A stretch of 45,475 nucleotides of DNA from Gammaproteobacteria bacterium (GCA_023228645.1 JALOAT010000031.1:1-45475); one strand, 5' to 3'. Shown: positions 32,740 through 41,378, counted from the first letter of the stretch. The notes: a model not told the origin generated them from the letters alone. Made by a program: numbers and translations.

Positions 32740-33620
32740 AACAAGGCTCTCAAAGGATCTTCACCACCCGCTCCCTGAATCAGACGCTCCATGAAAAATT
32801 CCAGATAACCACCCCGCACCACCGGCATGGGCCAGGTCTCGATGCGCTCGGCGAGCGCGTGGAAGGCCACTGCCGCCGGGCTGCGCGGGAAGACCTCCAC
32901 CACGGCGCGCTGGCGCTTCACCGCCTTGCGCATATGCTCGTCGTAGGGAATGCTGCCGGCGTGCGTGAGCACCACCTCATCCAGGAACTTGTCGGTGACC
33001 TTGACCATTTTCTGGAACAGCTCGCGGCCTTCCTGGGGCGAGTGGGCCATATTGGGCAGGATATGGAAACGGCGCATGCCGTGCTCGCGGTTAAGCAGCT
33101 TGATGAGCGCGTAGGCGTCGGTGATGGAGGCCGGTTCGTCGCATACCACCACGAGTACTTCCTGGGCGGCCTTGCTGAATGAAACCACGCTGTCGGAAAT
33201 GCCGGCCGCGGAATCCACGATGAGCACGTCCACCTCCATAGCCAGTTCGGAAAACGTGCGGATGAGGCCGGCGTGCTCGGCCGGGCTGAGTTCGGCCATG
33301 CGCTGCAGCCCGGACGAGGCCGGGATCACATGGATGCCGCCCGGGGCCTCCACAATGACCTCCTCGAGGGTACGCTCGCCGCTCAGCACGTGCGAGAGGT
33401 TGTACACGGGATGCAGGCCGAGCACCACGTCCACGTTGGCGAGGCCCAGGTCGGCGTCCATGATCATGGCCTTGCGTCCACGGCTCGCGAACGCGGTGGC
33501 CAGGTTCACGGAGACGTTGGTCTTGCCCACGCCCCCTTTGCCGCTCGCCACGGTAATCACCCGCACAGGGCGCGGTTTGGTCATGCGTCGCAGTCCTTCC
33601 GCTTGATCGTTGTTAGCCAT
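32736..33620 (-). CDS. flhG: Flagellar number regulator FlhG/FleN
   Basis: 294-residue MinD-like ATPase that limits flagellar number, acting with FlhF and, in Pseudomonas, on FleQ. Deviant Walker A is SGKGGVGKTNVSVNLA (about 26-41), followed by MDADLGLANVDVVLGL and VDSAAGISDSVVSF. The C-terminal amphipathic segment (GGYLEFFMERLI) could bind the membrane. The start overlaps flhF by 8 bp (flhF stop at 33613). The gene order flhF-flhG-fliA is typical for polar flagellates. Confidence 0.95.
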   Translation of the reverse strand: MANNDQAEGLRRMTKPRPVRVITVASGKGGVGKTNVSVNLATAFASRGRKAMIMDADLGLANVDVVLGLHPVYNLSHVLSGERTLEEVIVEAPGGIHVIPASSGLQRMAELSPAEHAGLIRTFSELAMEVDVLIVDSAAGISDSVVSFSKAAQEVLVVVCDEPASITDAYALIKLLNREHGMRRFHILPNMAHSPQEGRELFQKMVKVTDKFLDEVVLTHAGSIPYDEHMRKAVKRQRAVVEVFPRSPAAVAFHALAERIETWPMPVVRGGYLEFFMERLIQGAGGEDPLRALL

Positions 33621-34857
33621 TGGCGTTGCTCACCAGCCCCCCGAAGCTGAAGGCGAGCGCCTCCTCCACCGGCGCGTCACTGTGACGCATCATGCCCACG
33701 CTGCGCGTCACCAGGTTGTTGGCGCGCGCGGTCTGCAGGTCTTCCGGGACACGCTGGCCGTCGGAGACGTAGGCGACCGGCAGTTGCTGCTCGGCAACCA
33801 CCGAAAGGGCCTCGCCGAGACTCGCCGTTTCATCGAGCTTGGTGAGCAGGCAGCCGTCCAGGGCGATATTACCAAACGCACGCACCGTCTCCTCCAGTGC
33901 CTTGCGCTGGGTGGTGGCCGAGAGCACCACGTAGGTGTGCACCAGCCCGCCCCCCGCGTTCAGCAGGGCCGCCTGTTCCGCCAGACGGACGTCGCGCTGG
34001 CTGGTGCCCGCGGTGTCGATGAGCACCAGCGACTTGTTGCGCAGGGTTTCGAGCAGGTGCGCCAGTTCGGCGGCATCGTTGGCCACGTAGACCGGCGCAT
34101 TCAGCAGCCGGCCAAAGGTTCGTAACTGTTGCTGGGCGCCGATGCGATAGGAATCGGTCGTAATCAGCGCCACGCGATCGGGGCCGTGACGCAGGGTATA
34201 GCGGGCGGCCAGCTTGGCCACCGAGGTGGTCTTGCCCACGCCGGTCGGGCCCACCAGGGCGACCACGCCGCCGCGGCTGAGGATGTCGTCATGGGTGACG
34301 GGAATCCGGCGCGCCAGCTGGCCGAGGGCCTGACGCCAGTTGTGTTCCGCGTCGTCCTGATAGCGCACCTGGCCGGCCAGCTCGTTGCACAGGCGTGCGG
34401 ACAGGCCAAGCCGTGTCAGGCGCTCCAGCACCTGAACACGCAAGGGCTGGTGCTGGCGCGCCTCGCCCCAGGCGATGCCGGTGAGCTGAGTCTCGACCAG
34501 GCCGCGCAGGGTCTTGATCTCGTCGCGCATGGCGCTGATGGCCGGGTCCTGGCTCCAGACGATGCGATTGGCCGCGGCGCTGCGACGCTCCCCTTCGCCA
34601 CCGGCGGAAGGGCGTGCGGGGGTCGCGCTGGGCTGCGCCTGGGCGGGCTTGCGCGCGGGCGGCTCCACCACGGAGGGCTTGGACTCCCCGCGGGTCATGC
34701 GCTCCACCAGCGCCTCGTCGTAATCCACCGCCGCGACGATCTCCACGCCGCCATCCAGCTTGCGGTTGGACAGGATCACCGCATCGGGCCCCTGTCCCTC
34801 GCGGACCATTTGCAGGGCCTGGCGCATGTCGGCAGCGAAATAGCGTTTGATCTTCAT
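33613..34857 (-). CDS. flhF: Flagellar placement GTPase FlhF
   Basis: 414-residue SRP-type GTPase that sets polar flagellar position. N-terminal B domain: KIKRYFAADMRQALQMVREG and GPDAVILSNRKLDGGVEIVA; a Pro/Ala-rich linker follows. The N domain and G domain come last, with VALVGPTGVGKTTSVAKLAA (P loop), ITTDSYRIGA, LIDTAGTSQRD and LTKLDET. The ATG at 34857 matches the conserved MKIKRYFA start. flhA lies 50 bp upstream, and its partner flhG overlaps the 3' end. Confidence 0.95.
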   Translation of the reverse strand: MKIKRYFAADMRQALQMVREGQGPDAVILSNRKLDGGVEIVAAVDYDEALVERMTRGESKPSVVEPPARKPAQAQPSATPARPSAGGEGERRSAAANRIVWSQDPAISAMRDEIKTLRGLVETQLTGIAWGEARQHQPLRVQVLERLTRLGLSARLCNELAGQVRYQDDAEHNWRQALGQLARRIPVTHDDILSRGGVVALVGPTGVGKTTSVAKLAARYTLRHGPDRVALITTDSYRIGAQQQLRTFGRLLNAPVYVANDAAELAHLLETLRNKSLVLIDTAGTSQRDVRLAEQAALLNAGGGLVHTYVVLSATTQRKALEETVRAFGNIALDGCLLTKLDETASLGEALSVVAEQQLPVAYVSDGQRVPEDLQTARANNLVTRSVGMMRHSDAPVEEALAFSFGGLVSNANG

Positions 34858-34907
34858 CCCAGCAGCCCTCGTCACCCGCCGCCGGGGGAAGCCGGATCGG
34901 CGGAGGG

Positions 34908-37013
34908 TCAGTTACCTATCGTGCCGACGATTCTCAGCTGCATGCTCTCGGGCACCTCGTTGTACGCGAGCACATGGAGCTGCGGAATCGTGTGTTTCAC
35001 AAAGCGGGCGAGCAGTTCGCGGATAGGACCGGACACCAGCAGCACTGCCGGTCGTCCCGCCATCTCCTGGGCCTTGGCCGTATCGGACAGGCCCTGGTGG
35101 AGACGTTCGGCGAGGCCCGGTTCGAGGCCGCCGCCACCGTCGTCTGACGCCTGTACGCTTCTGAGCAATATCTGTTCCAACTCGGGCGCCAGGGTAATGA
35201 CCTGCAAGTCGTTCGCCAAACCATTGATTTTCTGAACAATGAGACGGGACAGCGCGGCGCGGACGCCGGCTGTCAAAACCCCGGCGTTCTGGGTGCGGGT
35301 GGCCTGTTCGGCCAGGGTCTCGGCGATGGTGCGCATGTCGCGGATGGGAATGCCCTCGGCCAGCAGGCTTTGCAGCACCCGCACCACCACGCTGAGCGGC
35401 AGCAGCTTGGGCACCAGATCCTCCACCAGCTTCGGGGCACCCTTGGCCAGCTGTTGCAGGAGCTGCTGCACCTCGTCGTGGCCGAGCAGCTCGTGGGCAT
35501 GGCTCTGGATGATCTGCGACAGGTGTGTGGCCACCACGGTGGTCGGGTCCACCACCGTGTAACCCAGGCTCTGCGCCTGGTCCTTGTGGCGCAGTTCGAT
35601 CCACACCGCCTCCAGGCCGAAGGCCGGGTCCTTGCCACTGAGCCCGGGCACCTCACCGTAGACCTGACCCGGATTGATGGCCATTTCGCGGTCCGGGTGG
35701 ATTTCGGCTTCGCCCACGCTCACCCCGAGCAGGGTGATGCGGTAGGCGTTGGGCGACAGTTCCAGGTTGTCGCGGATGTGCACCGCCGGCACCAAAAAGC
35801 CCAGCTCCTGGGACAGCTTCTTGCGCACACCCTTGATGCGCGGCATGAGCTGGCCGCCCTGGGCCTTGTCCACCAGGGGGATCAGGCGATAACCCACCTC
35901 CAGGCCGATGGGGTCCACCAGCGGCACGTCGTCCCAGCTGAGCTCGCGGGTCTCGGGCCCGGGTGGTGCGGCGGCGGGTTGGGCCTTCGCCTCGGCCTCG
36001 GCCTCGGCCTCGGCCTTCTGCTTCTGGTGTCGGCTCAACCACCAGGCGCCGCCGCCGGCAGCGCCGGCGAGCAGCAAAAAGGGAAAGTTGGGCATGCCCG
36101 GGATGACGCCCATGACGCCCAGCAGGCCGGCGGTGACCCCCAGGGCGCGCGGGTCGTTGAACAGCTGGCCGGCGACTTGATCGCCCATGGTCTCGGAGGC
36201 CGACACGCGCGTGACGATGATGCCCGCCGCCGTCGACAGCACCAGCGCCGGGATCTGCGCCACCAGGCCGTCACCGATGGTCAGCAGGGCATAGATCTGC
36301 GCGGCCTCGCCGGCGGCGAGGTCGTGCTGCACCATGCCCACGGCGAAACCGCCGATGATGTTGATGACGGTGATGAGGATGCCCGCCACCGCGTCGCCAC
36401 GCACGAACTTGCTGGCACCGTCCATCGCCCCATAGAAGTCCGCCTCGCGGCCCACCTCCGTGCGGCGCTTGCGCGCCTCGTCCTGATCGATGAGTCCTGC
36501 ATTGAGGTCAGCGTCGATGGCCATCTGCTTACCGGGCATGGCATCGAGGGTGAAACGGGCCGACACCTCGGCGATGCGCCCCGCGCCCTTAGTCACCACC
36601 ACGAAGTTGATGATGACCAGGATGATGAACACGATGAGCCCGACCGCGTAATTGCCGCCCACCACGAATTCGCCGAAGGACTCGATGACCTGACCCGCCG
36701 CCCCGGTGCCCTGGTGACCCTCCAGCAACACCACGCGGGTGGAGGCCACGTTCAGGCCGAGGCGCAGCAGCGTGGCGATGAGCAGGATGGTCGGGAACAC
36801 CGCAAAATCCAGCGGCCGCAGCGCATAGATGGACACCAGCAGGACGATGAGCGACAGCGCGATGTTGAACGTGAAGAACACGTCCAGCAGGAACGGCGGC
36901 AACGGCACCACCACCATGGCCAGCAGCATCACCACCACCAGCGGCGCACCGAGCCCGTTACGGCCCAGGGTGCGCACGAAGGTCAGGATCCCCGCGGTAT
37001 TCACTTCAGCCAT
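34908..37013 (-). CDS. flhA: Flagellar export gate protein FlhA
   Basis: 701-residue export-gate component. The N-terminal half has about eight membrane spans with the FHIPEP-family signatures DFAVFPTILLIATLLRLGLN, VVTKGAGRIAEVSARFTLDA and DADLNAGLIDQDEARKRR. A cytosolic linker contains an (EA)n run encoded by five GGCCTC-type hexamers (35989-36015), followed by the cytoplasmic ring domain (RIKGVRKKLSQELGFLVPAV). The ATG at 37013 is the family start. It is separated from flhB by 212 bp of family D repeat. Confidence 0.96.
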   Translation of the reverse strand: MAEVNTAGILTFVRTLGRNGLGAPLVVVMLLAMVVVPLPPFLLDVFFTFNIALSLIVLLVSIYALRPLDFAVFPTILLIATLLRLGLNVASTRVVLLEGHQGTGAAGQVIESFGEFVVGGNYAVGLIVFIILVIINFVVVTKGAGRIAEVSARFTLDAMPGKQMAIDADLNAGLIDQDEARKRRTEVGREADFYGAMDGASKFVRGDAVAGILITVINIIGGFAVGMVQHDLAAGEAAQIYALLTIGDGLVAQIPALVLSTAAGIIVTRVSASETMGDQVAGQLFNDPRALGVTAGLLGVMGVIPGMPNFPFLLLAGAAGGGAWWLSRHQKQKAEAEAEAEAKAQPAAAPPGPETRELSWDDVPLVDPIGLEVGYRLIPLVDKAQGGQLMPRIKGVRKKLSQELGFLVPAVHIRDNLELSPNAYRITLLGVSVGEAEIHPDREMAINPGQVYGEVPGLSGKDPAFGLEAVWIELRHKDQAQSLGYTVVDPTTVVATHLSQIIQSHAHELLGHDEVQQLLQQLAKGAPKLVEDLVPKLLPLSVVVRVLQSLLAEGIPIRDMRTIAETLAEQATRTQNAGVLTAGVRAALSRLIVQKINGLANDLQVITLAPELEQILLRSVQASDDGGGGLEPGLAERLHQGLSDTAKAQEMAGRPAVLLVSGPIRELLARFVKHTIPQLHVLAYNEVPESMQLRIVGTIGN

Positions 37014-37035
37014 CCGTCTGCGGTCCTAGGAAGGA

Positions 37036-37219
37036 AGAAAAAAGCCTGAACACGGGGGACACGGGGAAGAAAAAGGCGGGTGTATCCCCCGCGTTATCCT
37101 TTTGCCGTGACCAACCGCCTGTCGTGTCATGTCCACGCACCTGTTCGAACCACACCGCCGCACCAGCATTCATATCTTCCCCCGTGTTCCCCGTGTCCCC
37201 CGTGGTTAATTGCTTTTTT
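37036..37219. repeat. Inverted-repeat element, family D (copy 2), between flhB and flhA
   Basis: Left arm around 37036-37070 (AAAAAAGCCTGAACACGGGG, GACACGGGGAA) is nearly identical to the left arm at 7661. Right arm 37177-37219 (TTCCCCCGTGTTCCCCGTGT, CCCCCGTGGTTAATTGCTTT) matches the right arm at 40901. The centre of about 106 bp shows no gene. It fills the flhB-flhA gap. Confidence 0.82.
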
Positions 37220-37225
37220 GCGCAA

Positions 37226-38359
37226 TCAATCCCGCCGCAGGTCGTCCGGGATGGGCAGGTCGTCCAGGCCGGGCGTCTCGCCATCGCGGTTGTAGATGGG
37301 GCCCTGGCGCAGGTGGTAGACGTAGGCGAGCACCTGGGCGACGGCGCGGTAGAGGCCGGCGGGAATGGCCTCGCCGAGCTCGGTGGTATGGTACAGGGAA
37401 CGCGCCAGCGGCGGCGCGGACAGAATCGGCACATCGTTCTCGCTGGCGAGGGTGCGGATGCGCGCGGCGATGAGGTCGGCGCCCTTGGCCACCACCACCG
37501 GGGCGTTCATCTCGCGCTGGTCGTAACGCAGCGCGACCGCGTAGTGGGTCGGGTTGGTGATCACCACGTCGGCCTTGGGCACCTCTTCCATCATGCGCCG
37601 CTGCGCCATTTCCATCTGCAGCCGGCGCTGGCGCATTTTCACTTCCGGCGCGCCCTCGGTCTGCTTGAACTCCTCCTTGATCTCCTGCTTGGTCATTTTC
37701 AGCTGGCGGTTGTGGTCCCACAGCTGGAACGGCACGTCTGCCGCCACCACCACCAGCATGGACATGCTCACCGCAAGGAACGCCCAGCCGATGAGGCTGC
37801 CGGTGTGCGCGAGCGCCTGCATGAGCGGTTCGGCGCCGAGGCCCAGGAATTCGTCGCCGTGCAGGGACAGGAACAGCATGGCGGCCACCGCCACCACCAG
37901 GAATTTGGCCAGGCCCTTGAACATCTCCACCACGCCGCGCCACGAGAACACCCGGCCCATGCCCTTCACCGGGTCCATCTTCTCGGGCTTGAAGGTGAGC
38001 GCCTCGGTGCTGAAAGACCAGCCGCCCAGGGCCACCGCCGCGGCCAGGGCGGCGACGATGGACAGCAGGAACAGCGGCGCCGACAGCCAGACCCCGTCCA
38101 GCAGACCTTGGGCCAGGCGCGTGGCGAGCGAGGAGGTGTCGAACACCTCCTCGCGGCTCACCCGGAAGCCGCCCGCCATGAGCGCCATGAGCGAGCGCAT
38201 GATGGGTTCGCCGAGGATGAGGAACGCCCCCGAACCGGCGAGCAGCGTGGCCGCCGTGCTCAATTCGCGGGAACGGGGTACCTGTCCCTTTTCACGCGCC
38301 TCCTGCTGGCGTTTGGGAGTCGGTTGTTCGGTGCGTTCCTGGCCGTCGTTCTCGGCCAT
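37226..38359 (-). CDS. flhB: Flagellar export switch protein FlhB
   Basis: 377-residue export-apparatus protein that switches substrate class after autocleavage. N-terminus ENDGQERTEQPTPKRQQEAR, four membrane spans, then the cytosolic domain with the cleavage motif NPTH (ADVVITNPTHYAVALRYD) and the C-terminal fragment (PVVVAKGADLIAARIRTLAS, LARSLYHTTELGEAIPAGLY). It differs from the separate 90-residue FlhB-C-like protein at 22984-23256. Its start is 1 bp from the fliR stop. Confidence 0.96.
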   Translation of the reverse strand: MAENDGQERTEQPTPKRQQEAREKGQVPRSRELSTAATLLAGSGAFLILGEPIMRSLMALMAGGFRVSREEVFDTSSLATRLAQGLLDGVWLSAPLFLLSIVAALAAAVALGGWSFSTEALTFKPEKMDPVKGMGRVFSWRGVVEMFKGLAKFLVVAVAAMLFLSLHGDEFLGLGAEPLMQALAHTGSLIGWAFLAVSMSMLVVVAADVPFQLWDHNRQLKMTKQEIKEEFKQTEGAPEVKMRQRRLQMEMAQRRMMEEVPKADVVITNPTHYAVALRYDQREMNAPVVVAKGADLIAARIRTLASENDVPILSAPPLARSLYHTTELGEAIPAGLYRAVAQVLAYVYHLRQGPIYNRDGETPGLDDLPIPDDLRRD

Positions 38360-38360
38360 G

Positions 38361-39140
38361 TCAGCCCCCTCCCCCGATCACCTGGCGCAACAGCCCCATC
38401 ATGTCCTCGGCGATGGACGTAAACTGCGGCGTCACGCTCTGCAGGACGATGAGCAGCACCGAAAAGCCCATGATCATCGCCACCGGAAAGCCGATGGCGA
38501 AAATATTCAATTGGGGCGCGGCGCGGGACATGACCCCGAAAGCCACGTTGACCACCAAAAGCGAGGCCACCGCCGGCAGCGACAGCCACAGTGCGCCGGC
38601 AAACAGCTGGGTGCCCCAGCCAGCCAGCAGGAAATAACCTTCGCGCCCCAGCCCCGATTGGCCGACCGGCAGGGTGAAGAAGCTCTCCACCAGCAATTCG
38701 AGCAGCAGCAGGTGGCCGTTCATGGCCAGGAATACCAGCGTGGTGAACAGGGTGTAGAACTGGCCGAGCACCGGGGTCTGCTGGCCGTTGGCCGGGTCCA
38801 CCATCTCGGCGAAGCCGAGGCCCATCTGCATGGCGATGATCTGTGCCCCGGCCACCACCGTGCTGAACACCAGTTGCAGTGCCAGCCCCATGACTGCGCC
38901 GATGAGGATCTGTTGCAGAATGACGAGCAGCGCGCCAAGGCTGACGGGGTCCACCGCGGGCGGCGCCGGCAGCAGCGGCGCGACCACCAGCGTGATGAGG
39001 AAGGCCAGGCCGACGCGTATGCGCATCGGCACCGTCTTCGCGCCGAAGATGGGTGCGGCCATGAACATGGCGCCGATGCGAAAGAACGGCCACAGGAAGC
39101 CGCCCAGAAACGCCGTGATCTCCGCCGCCGTAAAGTGCAT
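38361..39140 (-). CDS. fliR: Flagellar export gate protein FliR
   Basis: 259-residue membrane protein of the FliPQR core. Features: FLWPFFRIGAMFMAAPIFGA, the span ending PMRIRVGLAFLITLVVAPLL, GLALQLVFSTVVAGAQIIAM, GFAEMVDPANGQQTPVLGQF and FGVMSRAAPQLNIFAIGFPV. The ATG at 39140 gives the family N-terminus MHFTAAEITAF. A family E repeat occupies most of the 180 bp between fliR and fliQ, unusual for this normally tight gene pair. Confidence 0.95.
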   Translation of the reverse strand: MHFTAAEITAFLGGFLWPFFRIGAMFMAAPIFGAKTVPMRIRVGLAFLITLVVAPLLPAPPAVDPVSLGALLVILQQILIGAVMGLALQLVFSTVVAGAQIIAMQMGLGFAEMVDPANGQQTPVLGQFYTLFTTLVFLAMNGHLLLLELLVESFFTLPVGQSGLGREGYFLLAGWGTQLFAGALWLSLPAVASLLVVNVAFGVMSRAAPQLNIFAIGFPVAMIMGFSVLLIVLQSVTPQFTSIAEDMMGLLRQVIGGGG

Positions 39141-39172
39141 GGCTAGTCTGCCGCTTGCCACGGGGAAGACGA

Positions 39173-39308
39173 ATTCAACGCAATGACACGAAGGCCGCAA
39201 AGAACGCAAAGATGACTATCGGGCTTCAATCGCCGGGATATGGATGCCCCTGGAATCCTTTGCGTCCTTTGCGCCGTTGCGCCTCTGCGTTGGGCCGTTC
39301 TCTTCTTC
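39173..39308. repeat. Inverted-repeat element, family E (copy 3), between fliQ and fliR
   Basis: Left arm 39173-39212 (TTCAACGCAATGACACGAAG, GCCGCAAAGAACGCAAAGAT); right arm 39254-39308 (ATCCTTTGCGTCCTTTGCGC, CTCTGCGTTGGGCCGTTCTC). The right arm is close to those at 28537-28585 and 11515-11565. A 41 bp unrelated centre separates the arms. Confidence 0.78.
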
Positions 39309-39320
39309 CCCATCGCCACA

Positions 39321-39590
39321 TCACCCGATGAGCATCGGAATGCTGTCGAACAGGCGGCGGGCGTAGTCCAACAGCAGGTTGAGCATCCACGAGCCGGCGA
39401 TGAGGAGTACGGCCAGGGTGACCAGGATCTTCGGGATGAAGCTCATGGTCTGCTCGTTGATCTGGGTGGCGGCCTGGAACATGGCGACGAGCACACCGAC
39501 CGCCAGGGCGGGCAGCAGGAGCACGAGGATCAGCACCACGATGACCTCGAGGGCCTGCTGAAACACGGTGAGCACGGTCTCGGGGCTCAT
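39321..39590 (-). CDS. fliQ: Flagellar export gate protein FliQ
   Basis: 89-residue protein with two membrane spans: MSPETVLTVFQQALEVIVVL and LVAMFQAATQINEQTMSFIP leading into the second span IPKILVTLAVLLIAGSWML. Length matches FliQ exactly. It is 7 bp downstream of fliP, while the next gene fliR is 180 bp away across a repeat. Confidence 0.96.
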   Translation of the reverse strand: MSPETVLTVFQQALEVIVVLILVLLLPALAVGVLVAMFQAATQINEQTMSFIPKILVTLAVLLIAGSWMLNLLLDYARRLFDSIPMLIG

Positions 39591-39597
39591 GGCGGCC

Positions 39598-40341
39598 TCA
39601 CTGCACGTAGAAACTGCTGGCCAGCGTGCCGACCACCAGCGCCCAGCCGTCCACCAGCACGAACAACATGATTTTGAACGGCAGCGAAATGATCATGGGC
39701 GACAGCATCATCATGCCCATGGACATGAGCACGCTCGCCACCACCAGGTCGATGATGAGGAACGGGATGAAGATCAGGAAACCGATTTGGAACGCCGTCT
39801 TCAGCTCGGAGGTGACGAAGGACGGCACCAGCACGCTAAGCGGAATCTGCTCCGGCGACTCGTAACCGTCCTCGCGGCCCGACAGGCGCGTAAACAACGC
39901 CAGATCCGGTTCGCGCGTCTGCGCCAGCATGAAGGTATGCAGCGGCTTGCTGCCCTCCACGGCCGCCTGTTGCAAGGTCAGCTTGTCGCCCAGATAAGGT
40001 TGCAGCGCCGTGTCGTTGATGGTGTCGAACACCGGCGTCATGACGAAGAAGGTGAGGAACAGCGACAGGCCGATGAGTACCTGTCCCGACGGCGCCTGCA
40101 TGAGGCCGATGGCCTGGCGCACGATGGCGAGCACGATGATGATGCGCGTGAAGGCCGTCATCATCATGACCGCCGCCGGCAGGAAGGTCAGCGCCGTCAT
40201 GACGAACAGCACCTGCAGGCTCAGGCTGTAGGTCTGCCCGCCACCCGGTTCGGTAGTCACGGTCAATGCCTTGAGACCTTCCTCGGCGAAGGCCGCCTCG
40301 GGCAGCAACCACGCCAACGCGAGCAGCGCCAGGAATCTCAT
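39598..40341 (-). CDS. fliP: Flagellar export gate protein FliP
   Basis: 247-residue FliP with a cleavable signal (MRFLALLALAWLLPEAAFAE). Conserved segments follow: LFVMTALTFLPAAVMMMTAF, TRIIIVLAIVRQAIGLMQAP, GLSLFLTFFVMTPVFDTIND and LVVASVLMSMGMMMLSPMII. The start overlaps the fliO stop as ATGA (40338-40341). It forms the export core with FliQ and FliR. Confidence 0.96.
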   Translation of the reverse strand: MRFLALLALAWLLPEAAFAEEGLKALTVTTEPGGGQTYSLSLQVLFVMTALTFLPAAVMMMTAFTRIIIVLAIVRQAIGLMQAPSGQVLIGLSLFLTFFVMTPVFDTINDTALQPYLGDKLTLQQAAVEGSKPLHTFMLAQTREPDLALFTRLSGREDGYESPEQIPLSVLVPSFVTSELKTAFQIGFLIFIPFLIIDLVVASVLMSMGMMMLSPMIISLPFKIMLFVLVDGWALVVGTLASSFYVQ

Positions 40342-40781
40342 GGCTTTCCTCCGCGCCGCATTGCAGCAGCGAGGCGTTCCGCGAAACCATTGTCGCCCGT
40401 GACCGGACCGGTCGGCAGCGTGACGGGCTTGTCGAGCACGTGCAGGGTGCGGATCTCGCCCGGCGCGATGCCGATGAGCAACTGGGTCTCGCCCACCTGC
40501 ACCAGCACCGCGCGCTCCCGCTGTCCGAGCGCCACGCCGCCCAGCACGCGAATGGCGCCGGCCGCGCCCGGCTGCACGGTGCTGAAACGCCGCAACAGGA
40601 ACGCCAGCCCGACGATCAGCGCCAGCACAAACACCAGCGCGATGAACACCTGCAAGATCCCGCCCGCCCCCACCGGATCCGCCGGCGCCTTCTCCCCCGC
40701 CGCCAGTGCGACAGTGGGCAGCGTCAGGGAGAGGAAGAGAAAAGCTTTAACCACGGGGCACACGGGGGGGAGGAAATTCAT
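40338..40781 (-). CDS. fliO: Flagellar biosynthesis protein FliO, N-terminus encoded by a repeat arm
   Basis: 147-residue FliO from the ATG at 40781, which has GGAG five bases upstream. It has a hydrophobic start, then AAGEKAPADPVGAGGILQVF and the single FliO span (FIALVFVLALIVGLAFLLRR), followed by the cytosolic domain IRVLGGVALGQRERAVLVQV. Assists FliP assembly. Odd: codons 4-17 (LPPVCPVVKAFLFL) coincide with the left arm of the family D element at 40733-40953. A GTG at 40754 (start VVKAFLFLSL) inside the arm, giving a more normal signal-like N-terminus, is the main alternative. The frame also extends upstream to 40841 within the element. Confidence 0.88.
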   Translation of the reverse strand: MNFLPPVCPVVKAFLFLSLTLPTVALAAGEKAPADPVGAGGILQVFIALVFVLALIVGLAFLLRRFSTVQPGAAGAIRVLGGVALGQRERAVLVQVGETQLLIGIAPGEIRTLHVLDKPVTLPTGPVTGDNGFAERLAAAMRRGGKP

Positions 40782-40953
40782 TTCCTCTCCGCGCACGCCC
40801 TGGGCAGTGTTTGCCTTCTGCTCGCATACATTGGCGTTCATTTGGACGTCATTTGGTTGGATTCGGCAAAACTCCGAGAAAAACGGGTTTCACATGGATT
40901 CTTCCCCCGTGTTCCCCGTGTCCCTCGTGGTTAATGCTTTTGTCTTTTCTTCC
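40733..40953. repeat. Inverted-repeat element, family D (copy 3), overlapping fliO start
   Basis: Left arm 40733-40770 (AAAAGCTTTAACCACGGGGC, ACACGGGGG) and right arm 40901-40953 (CTTCCCCCGTGTTCCCCGTG, TCCCTCGTGGTTAATGCTTT) are inverted copies around a centre of about 130 bp. The right arm closely matches that at 37177-37219. The left arm lies within the fliO coding region, and the rest fills the fliN-fliO gap. Confidence 0.82.
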
Positions 40954-40964
40954 CGCGGAGTGAT

Positions 40965-41378
40965 CTACTTCAGCTTCTGCACGCGTTCGGCGGCGCTGAT
41001 GACGTCGGTGAGGCGGATGCCGTATTTCTCGTTGACCACCACCACTTCGCCGTGGGCGATGAGGGTGCCGTTGACCAGCACGTCCAGCGGTTCGCCGGCG
41101 AGGCGATCCAGTTCCACCACCGAGCCCTGATTCAGCTGCAGCAAATTGCGGATGTTGATGCGTGTGCGGCCGATTTCCATGGAGATGGTCACTGGGATGT
41201 CCAGGATCACATCCAGGTTCACCTCGTTGCGCGGCACGCCTTCGTCGCGCAGGTTCTCGAAAGCCGCCGGCTGGTAGGCCGCCTCCTTCTGCTCGTCCGG
41301 GGCCTCGCCCTGGGCCTGTTCGGCGAGGGCCGCTGCCCAGTCGTCCATCGCGTCGTTACTGTTGGTCGCGTCGCTCAT
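40965..41378 (-). CDS. fliN: Flagellar motor switch protein FliN
   Basis: 137-residue switch component with an acidic, low-complexity N-terminus and the C-terminal SpoA domain: VNLDVILDIPVTISMEIGRT, then NQGSVVELDRLAGEPLDVLV and GEVVVVNEKYGIRLTDVISA. It binds FliM in the C ring and CheY-P. The 183 bp to fliO contain the family D element. It is 15 bp after the fliM stop. Confidence 0.95.
   Translation of the reverse strand: MSDATNSNDAMDDWAAALAEQAQGEAPDEQKEAAYQPAAFENLRDEGVPRNEVNLDVILDIPVTISMEIGRTRINIRNLLQLNQGSVVELDRLAGEPLDVLVNGTLIAHGEVVVVNEKYGIRLTDVISAAERVQKLK

Noticed and set aside
35370..37049. Large + strand open frame opposite flhA
   Set aside because: Antisense shadow of flhA with no recognisable domain.
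37014..37225. Sigma-54 promoter for flhA in the flhB-flhA gap
   Set aside because: No TGGCAC-N5-TTGC match on the - strand; only the family D element is visible.
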